Below, in pieces: positions 8,503-15,131 of a stretch of 21,742 nt of DNA. The first letter of the stretch is position 1. The number at the start of each line of letters is the position of its first letter. The notes under the pieces are model-generated. The model was not told where the DNA came from. It saw only the letters and a program-made list of their open reading frames with translations, and searched no databases. This DNA comes from CAYYMH01 sp964472785. Lineage in GTDB: Bacteria > Zhuqueibacterota > Zhuqueibacteria > Thermofontimicrobiales > Thermofontimicrobiaceae. The translations under genes were made by a program, and so were the position numbers. The stretch lies in the NCBI GenBank assembly GCA_964472785.1, contig CAYYMH010000066.1, positions 1-21,742 on the forward strand, given 5' to 3'.

Positions 8503-9984
8503 ATGGAAAGAAGAGATTTTTTAAAAGCAGTTGGATTTGGATCATTAGCATTCGCAACGGGATGTTTCCGAACAAATGATGGAAATTCAGAAAATAATCC
8601 GAACATTATATTTATTATGGCAGATGACCTGGGATACGGTGATTTAGCGTGTTATGGTAATCCGATTGTCAAAACACCCAACTTAGATTCCATGGCTGGG
8701 CAGGGGATCAAGTTTGAGCGGTTTTATTCAGCCGCCCCTGTTTGCTCACCGACACGGGGCAGCTGTCTTACAGGTAGACATCCATATCGTTACAACATTA
8801 AATGGGCAGGGCGCTATGGATTGCCTTATCAAGAAATTACGATTGCAGAAGCATTAAAAACCAAAGGCTACGCCACCGGACATTTTGGTAAATGGCATTT
8901 AGGTGGATTAAGTAAAACAGTCAATCAAAGTGAATTCCCGGGAGGACCATCTCCTTATTCACCGCCTTGGGAAAACGGTTTTGATGAATGTTTTTCAACC
9001 GAGTCGATGGTACCCACCTATAATCCATATTATCACGTCGGTGGAAATTATGGCACCGAAGATTACCGACACGTTCAAACAGAGCCAGTGGCAAAGGGCC
9101 AAAAAACAGGAGGCTTTATATGGCGTGACAGATACTGGAAAAAGCCGGGACAATTCGTTGATGAGTGGCTGGCGGGCGACGATTCGGAATTAATTATGGA
9201 TAAGGCACTTGACTTTATTAGAAGGAAATCTGCTGATAAAAAACCTTTCTTTAGTGCGATCTGGTTTCACACACCTCACACACCGGTAGTGGCAGGAAAT
9301 AATCAAAGAGCGAAATACCCGGAAGCAAGTATTCCTGAGCAACACTGGTTTGGCTCCGTATCCGCAATGGACGAACAAGTTGGTCGCCTCAGAGAAAAAC
9401 TAAGAGTGTTAAATATTGATAAGAATACGATTGTCTGGTTTTGCAGTGACAATGGACCATCTTATATACATAATTTCAATTCCGCTGGAGGTTTGCGGGG
9501 CAAAAAAGCGGAATTGTATGAGGGAGGTATTCGTGTGCCGGCAATACTTGAATGGCCTGATAAAATTAAGAGGCATGCTGTTTCTCAACTACCGGCTTTT
9601 ACCAGTGACTTTTATCCTACTATTCTCTCAATTTGTGGAATTAAAATGAATAGTCAGCCACCAATGGATGGACAGAACATCATAGATTTAATCCTTTCAG
9701 ATGAGTCGGAGCGGACAGAACCTCTGTTATTTCAGTCTCCACTACCAAACAAATTGAAAAAATTTAGGTCTGAAGAGTCTCAGCAATATGCGATGATCGG
9801 TAATCGATACAAAATAATTAGCGTGGACGATGGTAGGAAGTATGAGTTATACGATTTAATAAATGATCCATCAGAAAAAACTGATCTGGCCCGCGACAAA
9901 CCTGAAATTTTACAGCGCATGAAATCTGTACTTGATGAGTGGATAGAATCCTGTTCCAGAAGTGCAGAAGGGTTAGATTATTAG
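8503..9984 (+). CDS. Tat-exported lipoprotein sulfatase (arylsulfatase, S1 family)
   Basis: A 493-residue type I sulfatase. The formylglycine Cys is C81 in CSPTRGSCLTGRHP (CxPTR signature). MADDLGYGD holds the paired metal-binding aspartates D41-D42; FGKWHLGG supplies the conserved Lys/His, and CSDNGPS the second metal Asp-Asn pair. The N-terminus MERRDFLKAVGFG is Tat-like, and FATGC ends in a lipobox Cys (C21), so the enzyme is probably a folded, lipid-anchored protein exported by Tat. GGGAG just before ATG 8503 sets the start. It is followed after 16 bases by the PKD-SUMF1 lipoprotein. It belongs to the arylsulfatase branch rather than the iduronate-sulfatase-like branch of the first sulfatase, so the two probably remove different sulfates from the same glycan; the substrate is not readable. 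Confidence 0.92.
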   Translation: MERRDFLKAVGFGSLAFATGCFRTNDGNSENNPNIIFIMADDLGYGDLACYGNPIVKTPNLDSMAGQGIKFERFYSAAPVCSPTRGSCLTGRHPYRYNIKWAGRYGLPYQEITIAEALKTKGYATGHFGKWHLGGLSKTVNQSEFPGGPSPYSPPWENGFDECFSTESMVPTYNPYYHVGGNYGTEDYRHVQTEPVAKGQKTGGFIWRDRYWKKPGQFVDEWLAGDDSELIMDKALDFIRRKSADKKPFFSAIWFHTPHTPVVAGNNQRAKYPEASIPEQHWFGSVSAMDEQVGRLREKLRVLNIDKNTIVWFCSDNGPSYIHNFNSAGGLRGKKAELYEGGIRVPAILEWPDKIKRHAVSQLPAFTSDFYPTILSICGIKMNSQPPMDGQNIIDLILSDESERTEPLLFQSPLPNKLKKFRSEESQQYAMIGNRYKIISVDDGRKYELYDLINDPSEKTDLARDKPEILQRMKSVLDEWIESCSRSAEGLDY

Positions 9985-10000
9985 TAAGAAGTAACAAACT

Positions 10001-11143
10001 ATGAAAAACATAAAAATTATCTTCCCAAAGTTAATTGTCTTTTCAATTTTTATCGCTTTAATGTCCAATTGTAATAAAAAGCCAACCGACGGAGATAATT
10101 ATGCCGGGCGATCACCGGTTGCGGCATTTACTGTGAGCCCTACTTCCGGAGATAAAAACACCACCTTCAATTTTGATGCTTCAGCATGTTATGATTATGA
10201 TGAACCAACCGGTTCGTTGCAAGTCCGGTGGGACTGGGACGGCGACGGCAGTTACGACACAAATTATTCAACGACCAAAACCGCGACGCACCAGTACAGC
10301 AGCTATGGTGATAAAAAAATTATTTTGCAGGTCAAAGATAGTTCCGGTTTGACCGATACAACTGAAAATACAATATCCGTTACCGTTATTGAACAAATTG
10401 AAGGTATGGTCTATGTTGCCGGCGGCAGTTTTCAAATGGGCAGTAATGATGGTTATTCCGATGAAAAACCGGTGCACCCGGTTAATCTGGAGGGATTTTA
10501 CGTTGACAAATACGAAGTAACCAATACCAAATATGCGGTGTATTTAAACGGAGCTTTATCAGCCGGAGAAATAAAGGCAGACAGCATATCAGTAACCAAA
10601 GACGGCTATGAACTGCACGATTTAAATGATGACGACTGCCAGATTCACTATACCGGGGAATATTTTGTGGTGGAAAATGGTAAAGATAACTATCCGGTGA
10701 TTGAAGTGAGCTGGTACGGCGCTAAAGCGTATGCGGATCATTATGACAAACGCCTGCCAACTGAAGCGGAATGGGAATACGCCTCTCGCGGTGGTAATCA
10801 GAGCCAGGATTACATCTACAGCGGCAGCAATAATGTGGGCGATGTTGCTTGGTATTCTGGAAATTCGGGTAACACCACTCATGTGGTGGGAACCAAACAG
10901 CCCAACGAATTGGGCATTTACGACATGATCGTCAATGTCTGGGAATGGTGTAACGACAGGTATGACAGCGGTTATTACAATAGCAGCCCGACTAATAATC
11001 CACAGGGACCAGCGACAGGAATTTATTATGTTTTACGTGGCGGTTCGTGGTATAGCAATGCTAACAACTGCCGTGTTGCCAATCGCTACAGTTACTATCC
11101 GACGAATACAATCAACGCTATCGGGTTTCGTTGTGCCCGTTAG
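10001..11143 (+). CDS. PKD-SUMF1 (formylglycine-generating-enzyme-like) lipoprotein
   Basis: A 380-residue exported protein. Residues 1-24 form a lipoprotein-type signal ending in LMSNC. Residues about 36-130 are a PKD domain (SPVAAFTVSPTSG, WDWDGDG, HQYSSYGDKKIILQVKD). Residues about 133-380 are an FGE-sulfatase/SUMF1 domain (GGSFQMGS, VDKYEVTN, PVIEVSWYGAKAYADHYD, RLPTEAEWEYASRGG, VWEWCNDR, RGGSW, GFRCAR). True oxygen-dependent formylglycine-generating enzymes use two Cys five residues apart (336 and 341 in the human enzyme). Here the first is Ser (S352) and only C357 remains. With export and the PKD domain, this argues against sulfatase maturation; a binding or structural role is more likely. 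Its position after a sulfatase could mislead annotation. Composition (52% G+C at 10741-10800) is above its neighbours. Confidence 0.85.
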   Translation: MKNIKIIFPKLIVFSIFIALMSNCNKKPTDGDNYAGRSPVAAFTVSPTSGDKNTTFNFDASACYDYDEPTGSLQVRWDWDGDGSYDTNYSTTKTATHQYSSYGDKKIILQVKDSSGLTDTTENTISVTVIEQIEGMVYVAGGSFQMGSNDGYSDEKPVHPVNLEGFYVDKYEVTNTKYAVYLNGALSAGEIKADSISVTKDGYELHDLNDDDCQIHYTGEYFVVENGKDNYPVIEVSWYGAKAYADHYDKRLPTEAEWEYASRGGNQSQDYIYSGSNNVGDVAWYSGNSGNTTHVVGTKQPNELGIYDMIVNVWEWCNDRYDSGYYNSSPTNNPQGPATGIYYVLRGGSWYSNANNCRVANRYSYYPTNTINAIGFRCAR

Positions 11144-11455
11144 TGAGCTTCCCGTTGTTTTCCTTCTATGTGTTTTTGGAATTTGGGTTTTGTTAGATTT
11201 AGGGGATATTTTATATGGAGTAAATTATTCCCAAGGGGAGTATCGTAAGTCTCTTTAAGGTTAGCACTTAATTAGTAATCTTTAGTTACAGCCTCGTTCC
11301 TTTGTAATCGGTTGCACTTATTACTTGAAACTACAACAGCACTAAATCAATTAAAAGAATTAATCAAAAATCTGAATATGTTATAGCAAAAGATGATGGA
11401 GGACCTTATCATGATATCCGAAATATTAGAACTATTTTTACAATATTAGAAAAAT
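11144..11455. other. Gene-poor spacer between the glycan locus and the integrase scar
   Basis: No convincing gene, tRNA or terminator is seen. A short frame on the + strand (11329-11496, between two stops) contains a protein-like stretch, KSEYVIAKDDGGPYHDIRNI, with no good start codon or ribosome site. It may be a relic, but I cannot assign it, and its 3' end overlaps the minus-strand small ORF. Confidence 0.4.
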
Positions 11456-11614
11456 TTAAGGGGGCTTGTCTAATGATAAACCATCTTTTTTCCTGATTGG
11501 ATTTTTTTCGCGCACGATTCTTTTTTCTAATCCTAACGATTTCACGGCTTCATAAGATAATTCCCAAACTTTTTTTGCTTTGTTCCGCTTGCCGCCAAAA
11601 GACTTCACTTTCAT
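11456..11614 (-). CDS. Small basic protein of unknown function (52 aa)
   Basis: On the minus strand an ATG at 11614 opens a 52-residue frame rich in Lys/Arg: MKVKSFGGKRNKAKKVWEL followed by SYEAVKSLGLEKRIV and a basic tail ending in KPP. The amino-acid pattern looks coding rather than random, but I do not recognise a family. It lies directly behind the truncated integrase in the same direction (8 bases beyond its stop), so it could be read from the integrase promoter. It may be an intact small gene brought in by the event that cut the integrase, or the end of a larger lost gene. Confidence 0.4.
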   Translation of the reverse strand: MKVKSFGGKRNKAKKVWELSYEAVKSLGLEKRIVREKNPIRKKDGLSLDKPP

Positions 11615-11621
11615 TGCCAAA

Positions 11622-11879
11622 TCAACTTCGCCCTAATTGATTCTGTGTCGATGCCGAAACCCTTTGTTCAACGGTTAGATGAGTCAAAAACGCATTGATC
11701 TCTTTTTCAGCCATTTCGTTGGGATGTCTTTTATTATGGAAAATAATGTACCGTTTAATCCATTTCACGTAAGCTGCTTCGGTGCGGATACTGTAATGCC
11801 TGGTACGAATAACTGCCCGAACCTGGTCCTGCAGTTTTGGTTTGTTAGTTGGAGGAGTTTTAAAGTTGTCTTCTGACAT
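11622..11879 (-). pseudogene. intI: Truncated integron integrase (N-terminal domain only)
   Basis: The frame encodes the N-terminal SAM-like DNA-binding domain of an integron-type tyrosine recombinase: LQDQVRAVIRTRHYSIRTE, then AAYVKWIKRYIIFHNKRHP, EINAFLTHLTVE and ASTQNQ. Integron integrases continue from ASTQNQ into ALSALLFLY; here the similarity stops at exactly that point and the frame ends after four more codons (LGRS). The catalytic Arg-His-Arg-Tyr domain is entirely missing, so no recombinase activity is possible. The frame is open up to a GTG at 11942, but ATG 11879 fits the usual protein length and lies about 40 bases after the expected transcription start of the promoter at 11928-11956. 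No attI or attC site was recognised nearby. Confidence 0.85.
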
Positions 11880-11927
11880 ATTAAAACTCGAAATTTGTGG
11901 ATTGTTGGGTTTGTCAAATAATAATGA

Positions 11928-11956
11928 AATATACAATATCACATTTATAATGTCAA
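11928..11956 (-). promoter_or_regulatory. Consensus sigma70 promoter of the truncated integrase
   Basis: On the minus strand TTGACA (11956-11951) is followed after exactly 17 bases by TATATT (11933-11928). This is a near-perfect -35/-10 pair, directed leftward at the integrase fragment, which starts at 11879. Confidence 0.7.
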
Positions 11957-12125
11957 CAAAAAAATATTATTTATTATAAATTATTGCTTTATATTTTTTT
12001 TAGCTGCGTCCCCCCAATTGATGACAATCTTATCCTTATTGAGAAAATAAGAATAGTAACTTTCATATCTCCAAAATAAAAACCAATACAAAAAGATTTA
12101 CCAGCCAATAAACTTTCACTTTTTC

Positions 12126-12134
12126 TGGTATAAG
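12126..12134 (+). promoter_or_regulatory. Possible extended -10 promoter for the clamp-gene cluster
   Basis: TGGTATAAG (TG-N-TATAAG) lies about 50 bases before the first small gene at 12184. No good -35 is seen at the expected distance, so this rests on the extended -10 alone. Confidence 0.3.
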
Positions 12135-12183
12135 AACCATGTAAACAAACAACCAAAACTTAACTTATCAGAAAGGAATTGAT

Positions 12184-12336
12184 ATGAGCAAAGAACAACC
12201 AGAAGCAACACCAGATTATTTCAAAAAAGCTGAAAAAGCTTTTAAAATCGGGTCGTTAGCCCTCAGTGTGGTGTTAACAGCATTGTAAATCGTGTCGGTC
12301 GTTCATGATGGTGAACCAGAAACAGTGAAGTTGTAA
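12184..12336 (+). pseudogene. Tiny membrane protein gene with an in-frame TAA
   Basis: AAAGGA lies just before ATG 12184. The frame reads MSKEQPEATPDYFKKAEKAF, then the start of a hydrophobic helix (IGSLALSVVLTAL), and stops at TAA 12286-12288. In the same frame the helix continues directly after the stop (IVSVVHDGEPETVKL) to a second TAA at 12334-12336, one base before the next gene's ATG, the spacing expected of coupled operon genes. The first stop therefore probably arose by mutation within a 50-residue, single-span membrane protein. If it is real, only a 34-residue peptide is made. No family is recognised. Confidence 0.5.
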
Positions 12337-12337
12337 C

Positions 12338-12634
12338 ATGGCTGAAGAGAAACAAAAACTGCCCCGGGAAAGCGAAGACAAGATCATCGAAGTGTCACTG
12401 CGACATGTTGTTTTCGCATTTTCCGGTCTGGTCATCGGATCATTTACAGTGGGCGCGGGCGTGGTGATTGTAAAAGATTATGCTAAATACCGGCGGCAGA
12501 AAGCTGTCATCGATGCTGCCAGGGAATTATTCACATTTATTAAACACGGAGGTGATTTATCACAATGCAAGAAAACGGAAAAGACGGGATCCATATCCCT
12601 GAAAGCGCCATCGAAAAAACCAAAAAAGTCTTAA
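12338..12634 (+). CDS. Small single-span membrane protein of unknown function
   Basis: A 98-residue protein with a charged N-terminus (MAEEKQKLPRESEDK), one predicted transmembrane helix at about residues 23-46 (VVFAFSGLVIGSFTVGAGVV), and a basic C-terminal tail ending in KAPSKKPKKS. The gene starts one base after the frame of the preceding small gene ends and overlaps the next gene by 70 bases in another frame. No family is recognised. Short hydrophobic proteins in such a run recall the membrane-protein or holin-like genes of phages and mobile elements, but that is only an analogy. Confidence 0.6.
   Translation: MAEEKQKLPRESEDKIIEVSLRHVVFAFSGLVIGSFTVGAGVVIVKDYAKYRRQKAVIDAARELFTFIKHGGDLSQCKKTEKTGSISLKAPSKKPKKS
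12548..12556 (+). promoter_or_regulatory. Strong internal ribosome-binding site
   Basis: GGAGGTGAT, fully complementary to the 16S anti-Shine-Dalgarno end, lies inside the 98-residue gene and 8 bases before ATG 12565. It is the main reason for accepting the overlapping 50-residue gene. Confidence 0.7.
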
Positions 12635-12717
12635 GTCATATCGGTTTGGGAATTTTTGGATTAGCCTTATTGCGCGTTATTATTTATCCACCGAAAAGGA
12701 ACAGGAAGAATGAATAA
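12565..12717 (+). CDS. Small single-span membrane protein (50 aa), overlapping gene
   Basis: A 50-residue frame: MQENGKDGIHIPESAIEKTK, then a helix at about residues 24-41 (SHIGLGIFGLALLRVIIY) and a basic end (PPKRNRKNE). It is preceded by a perfect ribosome site (12548-12556) and overlaps the previous gene by 70 bases and the next start (ATG 12710) by 8 bases. This is the third membrane peptide in a row. Its function is unknown. Confidence 0.55.
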   Translation: MQENGKDGIHIPESAIEKTKKVLSHIGLGIFGLALLRVIIYPPKRNRKNE

Positions 12718-12963
12718 AGAGACAAAGGTACGGATAAAATTAAACTCTCAAGCAATGGTCAAAAATTAGCCGGTCTCTTTAGTAATGCCCTGGTGCTATC
12801 AACAAATGCCTTCCTGTTAGGCTCCAGTGTCAAGCGGCAAATCACGGAAAAAAAGACTGAAAGTGTTGCCAATAAGCTGCAGCTCACAGCAGAAGTGGCT
12901 TCAGCGGTGTCCGGTCTGGCAAAAGTCATCGCCAATACATTGGATAGTTATGAAAAAGGTTAA
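12710..12963 (+). pseudogene. Frameshifted small gene of unknown function
   Basis: ATG 12710, preceded by AGGAAG, opens a frame that stops at a TAG 19 codons on. From about 12724 the -1 frame instead reads a coherent protein (KGTDKIKLSSNGQKLAGLFS, then NALVLSTNAFLLGSSVKRQ, then ITEKKTESVANKLQLTAEVA to DSYEKG) and stops at 12961-12963, overlapping the zinc-ribbon gene start by 14 bases. That second frame has no start codon of its own near its beginning. One lost base near 12727 (a G in AAAGGT) would join the two into an 84-residue protein with a hydrophobic middle. A programmed shift is possible but no clear slippery heptamer is seen. Confidence 0.5.
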
Positions 12964-13456
12964 AACTTATGAACCAGAGCAGAGACGTTTTATCGAAGAT
13001 AACTTCTACTGTGGCTACTGCGGTAACACCAATCAGTGGCAGATTGATGTCAGGCTTCGACACATCGTGGAATGCTTGCCTGATGGATTTGCAGTGAGCC
13101 TTGATAAAAAAAGAGCCCAACGGCTCTCAAATGCCTTGCAAGGATTCATCCGCAGAAGTCTTGAAGAGAACCGTTTCCGCTGTGCCAATTGTGGCAACAC
13201 AGAAATTGAATACTACTTCCTCTATCTGGAAAGCTGCTGGAACATGGATTGTCCGGGTTGTTTCCATTGTGGCAACTGGATCGATAAGGAATGGCTGATT
13301 GAACTGTGTGAAGACTGCATCAACAAGCATAACGGTAACATTACAGAGGATGATTGCTTCACACTGTGTGAGCATTATGAATTCGGTCTCGGAGAAGTTA
13401 GAGATCATTACGACCTATCTCTTGAGAGTATGAAACGCGAATTAGGCTATGTCTGA
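12950..13456 (+). CDS. Multi-CxxC zinc-ribbon-like protein of unknown function
   Basis: A 168-residue soluble protein with 13 cysteines. Four CxxC pairs are visible at 21/24, 78/81, 101/104 (with 107) and 120/123. The first two occur in a repeated unit, CGYCGNT and CANCGNT, about 57 residues apart, suggesting two half-sites or an internal duplication. Such pairs usually bind zinc, so nucleic-acid or protein contact is plausible, but no named family is recognised. The start is ATG 12950, inside the end of the preceding small gene. A longer in-frame extension to 12827 only shadows that gene and is not real. A hairpin (13459-13491) follows the stop. Confidence 0.65.
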   Translation: MKKVKTYEPEQRRFIEDNFYCGYCGNTNQWQIDVRLRHIVECLPDGFAVSLDKKRAQRLSNALQGFIRRSLEENRFRCANCGNTEIEYYFLYLESCWNMDCPGCFHCGNWIDKEWLIELCEDCINKHNGNITEDDCFTLCEHYEFGLGEVRDHYDLSLESMKRELGYV

Positions 13457-13458
13457 TG

Positions 13459-13500
13459 AACAGGGCCGGAGAATTATTCTTCAGCCCTGTTTGCTTTATT
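13459..13500 (+). terminator. Hairpin terminator or attenuator after the zinc-ribbon gene
   Basis: AACAGGGC (13459-13466) and GCCCTGTT (13484-13491) are a perfect 8-base inverted repeat, with an inner GAGAAT/ATTCTT pairing, beginning 2 bases after the TGA and followed by a T-rich run (TTGCTTTATT). It could end or reduce transcription into the clamp gene. Confidence 0.5.
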
Positions 13501-13510
13501 AACAATATTC

Positions 13511-13514
13511 GGAG
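13511..13514 (+). promoter_or_regulatory. Ribosome-binding site fixing the start at 13523
   Basis: GGAG ends 8 bases before ATG 13523. It shows that translation begins upstream of the A-run frameshift in the following gene. Confidence 0.55.
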
Positions 13515-13522
13515 TCAAACTG

Positions 13523-14019
13523 ATGACAGAATTAAGATCAACAAAAAATAAAAAAGGCTGGCTGATCCTTTTAAAGCGAAAGGAGACCAGGCACAGATTA
13601 AGATAAATCCAATTGTTTCAGCGAGTGGCACCAACAATTTCATTCACCGGGATTCAATCAATGCTAATAATGATTCCGTCATTGACAGGATTAAAAAGCA
13701 GATGATCAATAGCAACTCCCTGCCGGATTGGATCAAAACCATTGAATCCAGGGAAGTGTGGGATCAGCTATTAACAAAACTTGCTGAAGCATTTGTACAT
13801 TACCAGCAGCAGATTGGCAAAGCTGTCGATCTTCAAGAGTTCTTTGGGAAATACCAGGAACATCTGTTAAGCCAGGGTAAGCTCTACTATTATTGTCGTT
13901 ATAAAAGCAAACCGGTGTCGTTGGATAATAATAATCACTGCACAGAAAATTATTGCAGCAAGAAACCTTACAATTCAACGTGTCCCATGGCAACGCTGAA
14001 ATTCGGTGCGCCGCCTTAA
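13523..14019 (+). pseudogene. Frameshifted gene of unknown function with a Cys-rich C-terminus
   Basis: From ATG 13523 the frame reads MTELRSTKNKK and then leaves the coding register at an A6 run (13550-13555). Adding one A would restore a continuous protein of about 165 residues through DPFKAKGDQAQIKINPIVSA, the helical SLPDWIKTIESREVWDQLL and HYQQQIGKAVDLQEFFGKY, to a Cys-rich end (CRYKSK, CTENYCSKK, STCPMATLKFGAPP). ATG 13702 could give a 105-residue C-terminal product, but it lacks a ribosome site at proper distance. The four late cysteines may bind metal. No family is recognised. The gene ends 23 bases before the clamp gene. The lesion could be biological or a homopolymer sequencing error. 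Confidence 0.55.
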
Positions 14020-14042
14020 TATTTAATATGGAGAAAAATATC

Positions 14043-15131
14043 ATGTTATTTCAATTGAATAGATTCATTCCCATCGCGGAAAAGATCATCCCCAGGAGAT
14101 CCAGCATTCCAATTCTAACAAATGTTTGTTTCACCGACGGAAAGATCGTTGCCACTGATTTGGATATCACTCTGGTGATGAAAACAGAGCAAAACATCAG
14201 CCTGGTGATTCCTTTGAATATTCTGAAAATAGTTCTCAAAGCAAAACCAAAAACGTTGGCTTTTGAGGAGCTATCAGATAGCAAAGCTAAAATTAATTAT
14301 GACAACAAATCGATTACCTTCTCTACTGAAAGCATTGATGAATTCCCCAATTTTCCCAAAAGTAGATTCAAAACCGTGGCGGTGTGGAGTAGAGACGTTA
14401 TAAAGATCCTACACGATCAACTACCATACTGTTCCACAGATGAACTGCGTCCAGCTTTGACCGGAGTTTATGTCAACCAAAATCATCATATCGAAAGTTG
14501 TGCCACCAGTGGGCATGTGCTTCGATTTATTAAAGACATCGACCCAGGGAAAAATGGTAAACTCAAAGCTGATTTCTCCGACATTATCCCCAAAAGAGCC
14601 TTGCAGATTCTATCAAGGTTTACTTTGAAAGAAGTAATAGTTGCTGTGAAAGAAAATGAGTTCAGGTTTACATTGGATAATGATTTGGAACTATTTGTCA
14701 GGAAAATCGAAGGCAAATATCCGAAGTTTGAAAATGTGATTCCATTGGAACATTCCGGATCAGTGCATTTCAATAAAGATGAAATGACATTGGTTATCAA
14801 GGATGCCATCAACTTCACCAGTGGTTACAATCATCTTGCTGAATTTCTGATCGCAAAAGATGAAATATTAATTTCAGCAGAGGATAGGGAAGTCGGTACA
14901 AAATGGCAGGGCAGTTTACCTGTGAGAGATCTGTCCGGAAAAGAAAATATCAAAATCGGATTAAATCTGGAGCTATTGGAGAAAGTAATAAAAGGAATAA
15001 ATAGCAAGGAAGTCATCTGGATTTATGATTCTCCAAACTCACCGATGATCTTCTCTGAAAATGATAATTCCGAGAAGGAAATAATTAACCTGTTAATGCC
15101 AATCCGATTGGAGGAAGAAAATGAGGGATAA
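14043..15131 (+). CDS. dnaN: Accessory DNA polymerase III sliding clamp (beta subunit)
   Basis: A 362-residue three-domain sliding clamp, close to the usual ~366. Clamp landmarks in order: IPILTNV in domain 1, LRPALTGVY and CATSGHVLRF (normally ATDGHRL) in domain 2, EGKYPKFENVIP (the RFPDY-x-x-VIP region lining the peptide pocket), and the C-terminal LLMPIRL (normally VMPMRL). The pocket-forming segments are kept, so it can probably bind clamp-binding peptides. An unusual extra tail, EEENEG, follows the canonical end. GGAG at 14030-14033 is 9 bases before ATG 14043; ATGs upstream are in frame but less well placed. It does not sit with dnaA, recF or gyrB but among small unknown genes, so it is likely an accessory clamp of a mobile element rather than the housekeeping copy. 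It overlaps the next gene by 11 bases. Confidence 0.85.
   Translation: MLFQLNRFIPIAEKIIPRRSSIPILTNVCFTDGKIVATDLDITLVMKTEQNISLVIPLNILKIVLKAKPKTLAFEELSDSKAKINYDNKSITFSTESIDEFPNFPKSRFKTVAVWSRDVIKILHDQLPYCSTDELRPALTGVYVNQNHHIESCATSGHVLRFIKDIDPGKNGKLKADFSDIIPKRALQILSRFTLKEVIVAVKENEFRFTLDNDLELFVRKIEGKYPKFENVIPLEHSGSVHFNKDEMTLVIKDAINFTSGYNHLAEFLIAKDEILISAEDREVGTKWQGSLPVRDLSGKENIKIGLNLELLEKVIKGINSKEVIWIYDSPNSPMIFSENDNSEKEIINLLMPIRLEEENEG

Noticed and set aside
10935..11258. 107-codon frame overlapping the end of the PKD-SUMF1 gene
   Set aside because: Most of it is an out-of-frame reading of a well-supported gene. The last ~35 codons past 11143 look hydrophobic, but there is no independent start.
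12827..12949. N-terminal extension of the zinc-ribbon protein
   Set aside because: This stretch is better explained by the other frame, which encodes the end of the preceding small protein (to DSYEKG). ATG 12950 gives the sensible start.
13453..13498. Possible integron attC site at the hairpin after the zinc-ribbon gene
   Set aside because: The palindrome is real, but the flanking heptamers do not fit RYYYAAC and GTTRRRY; a terminator is simpler.
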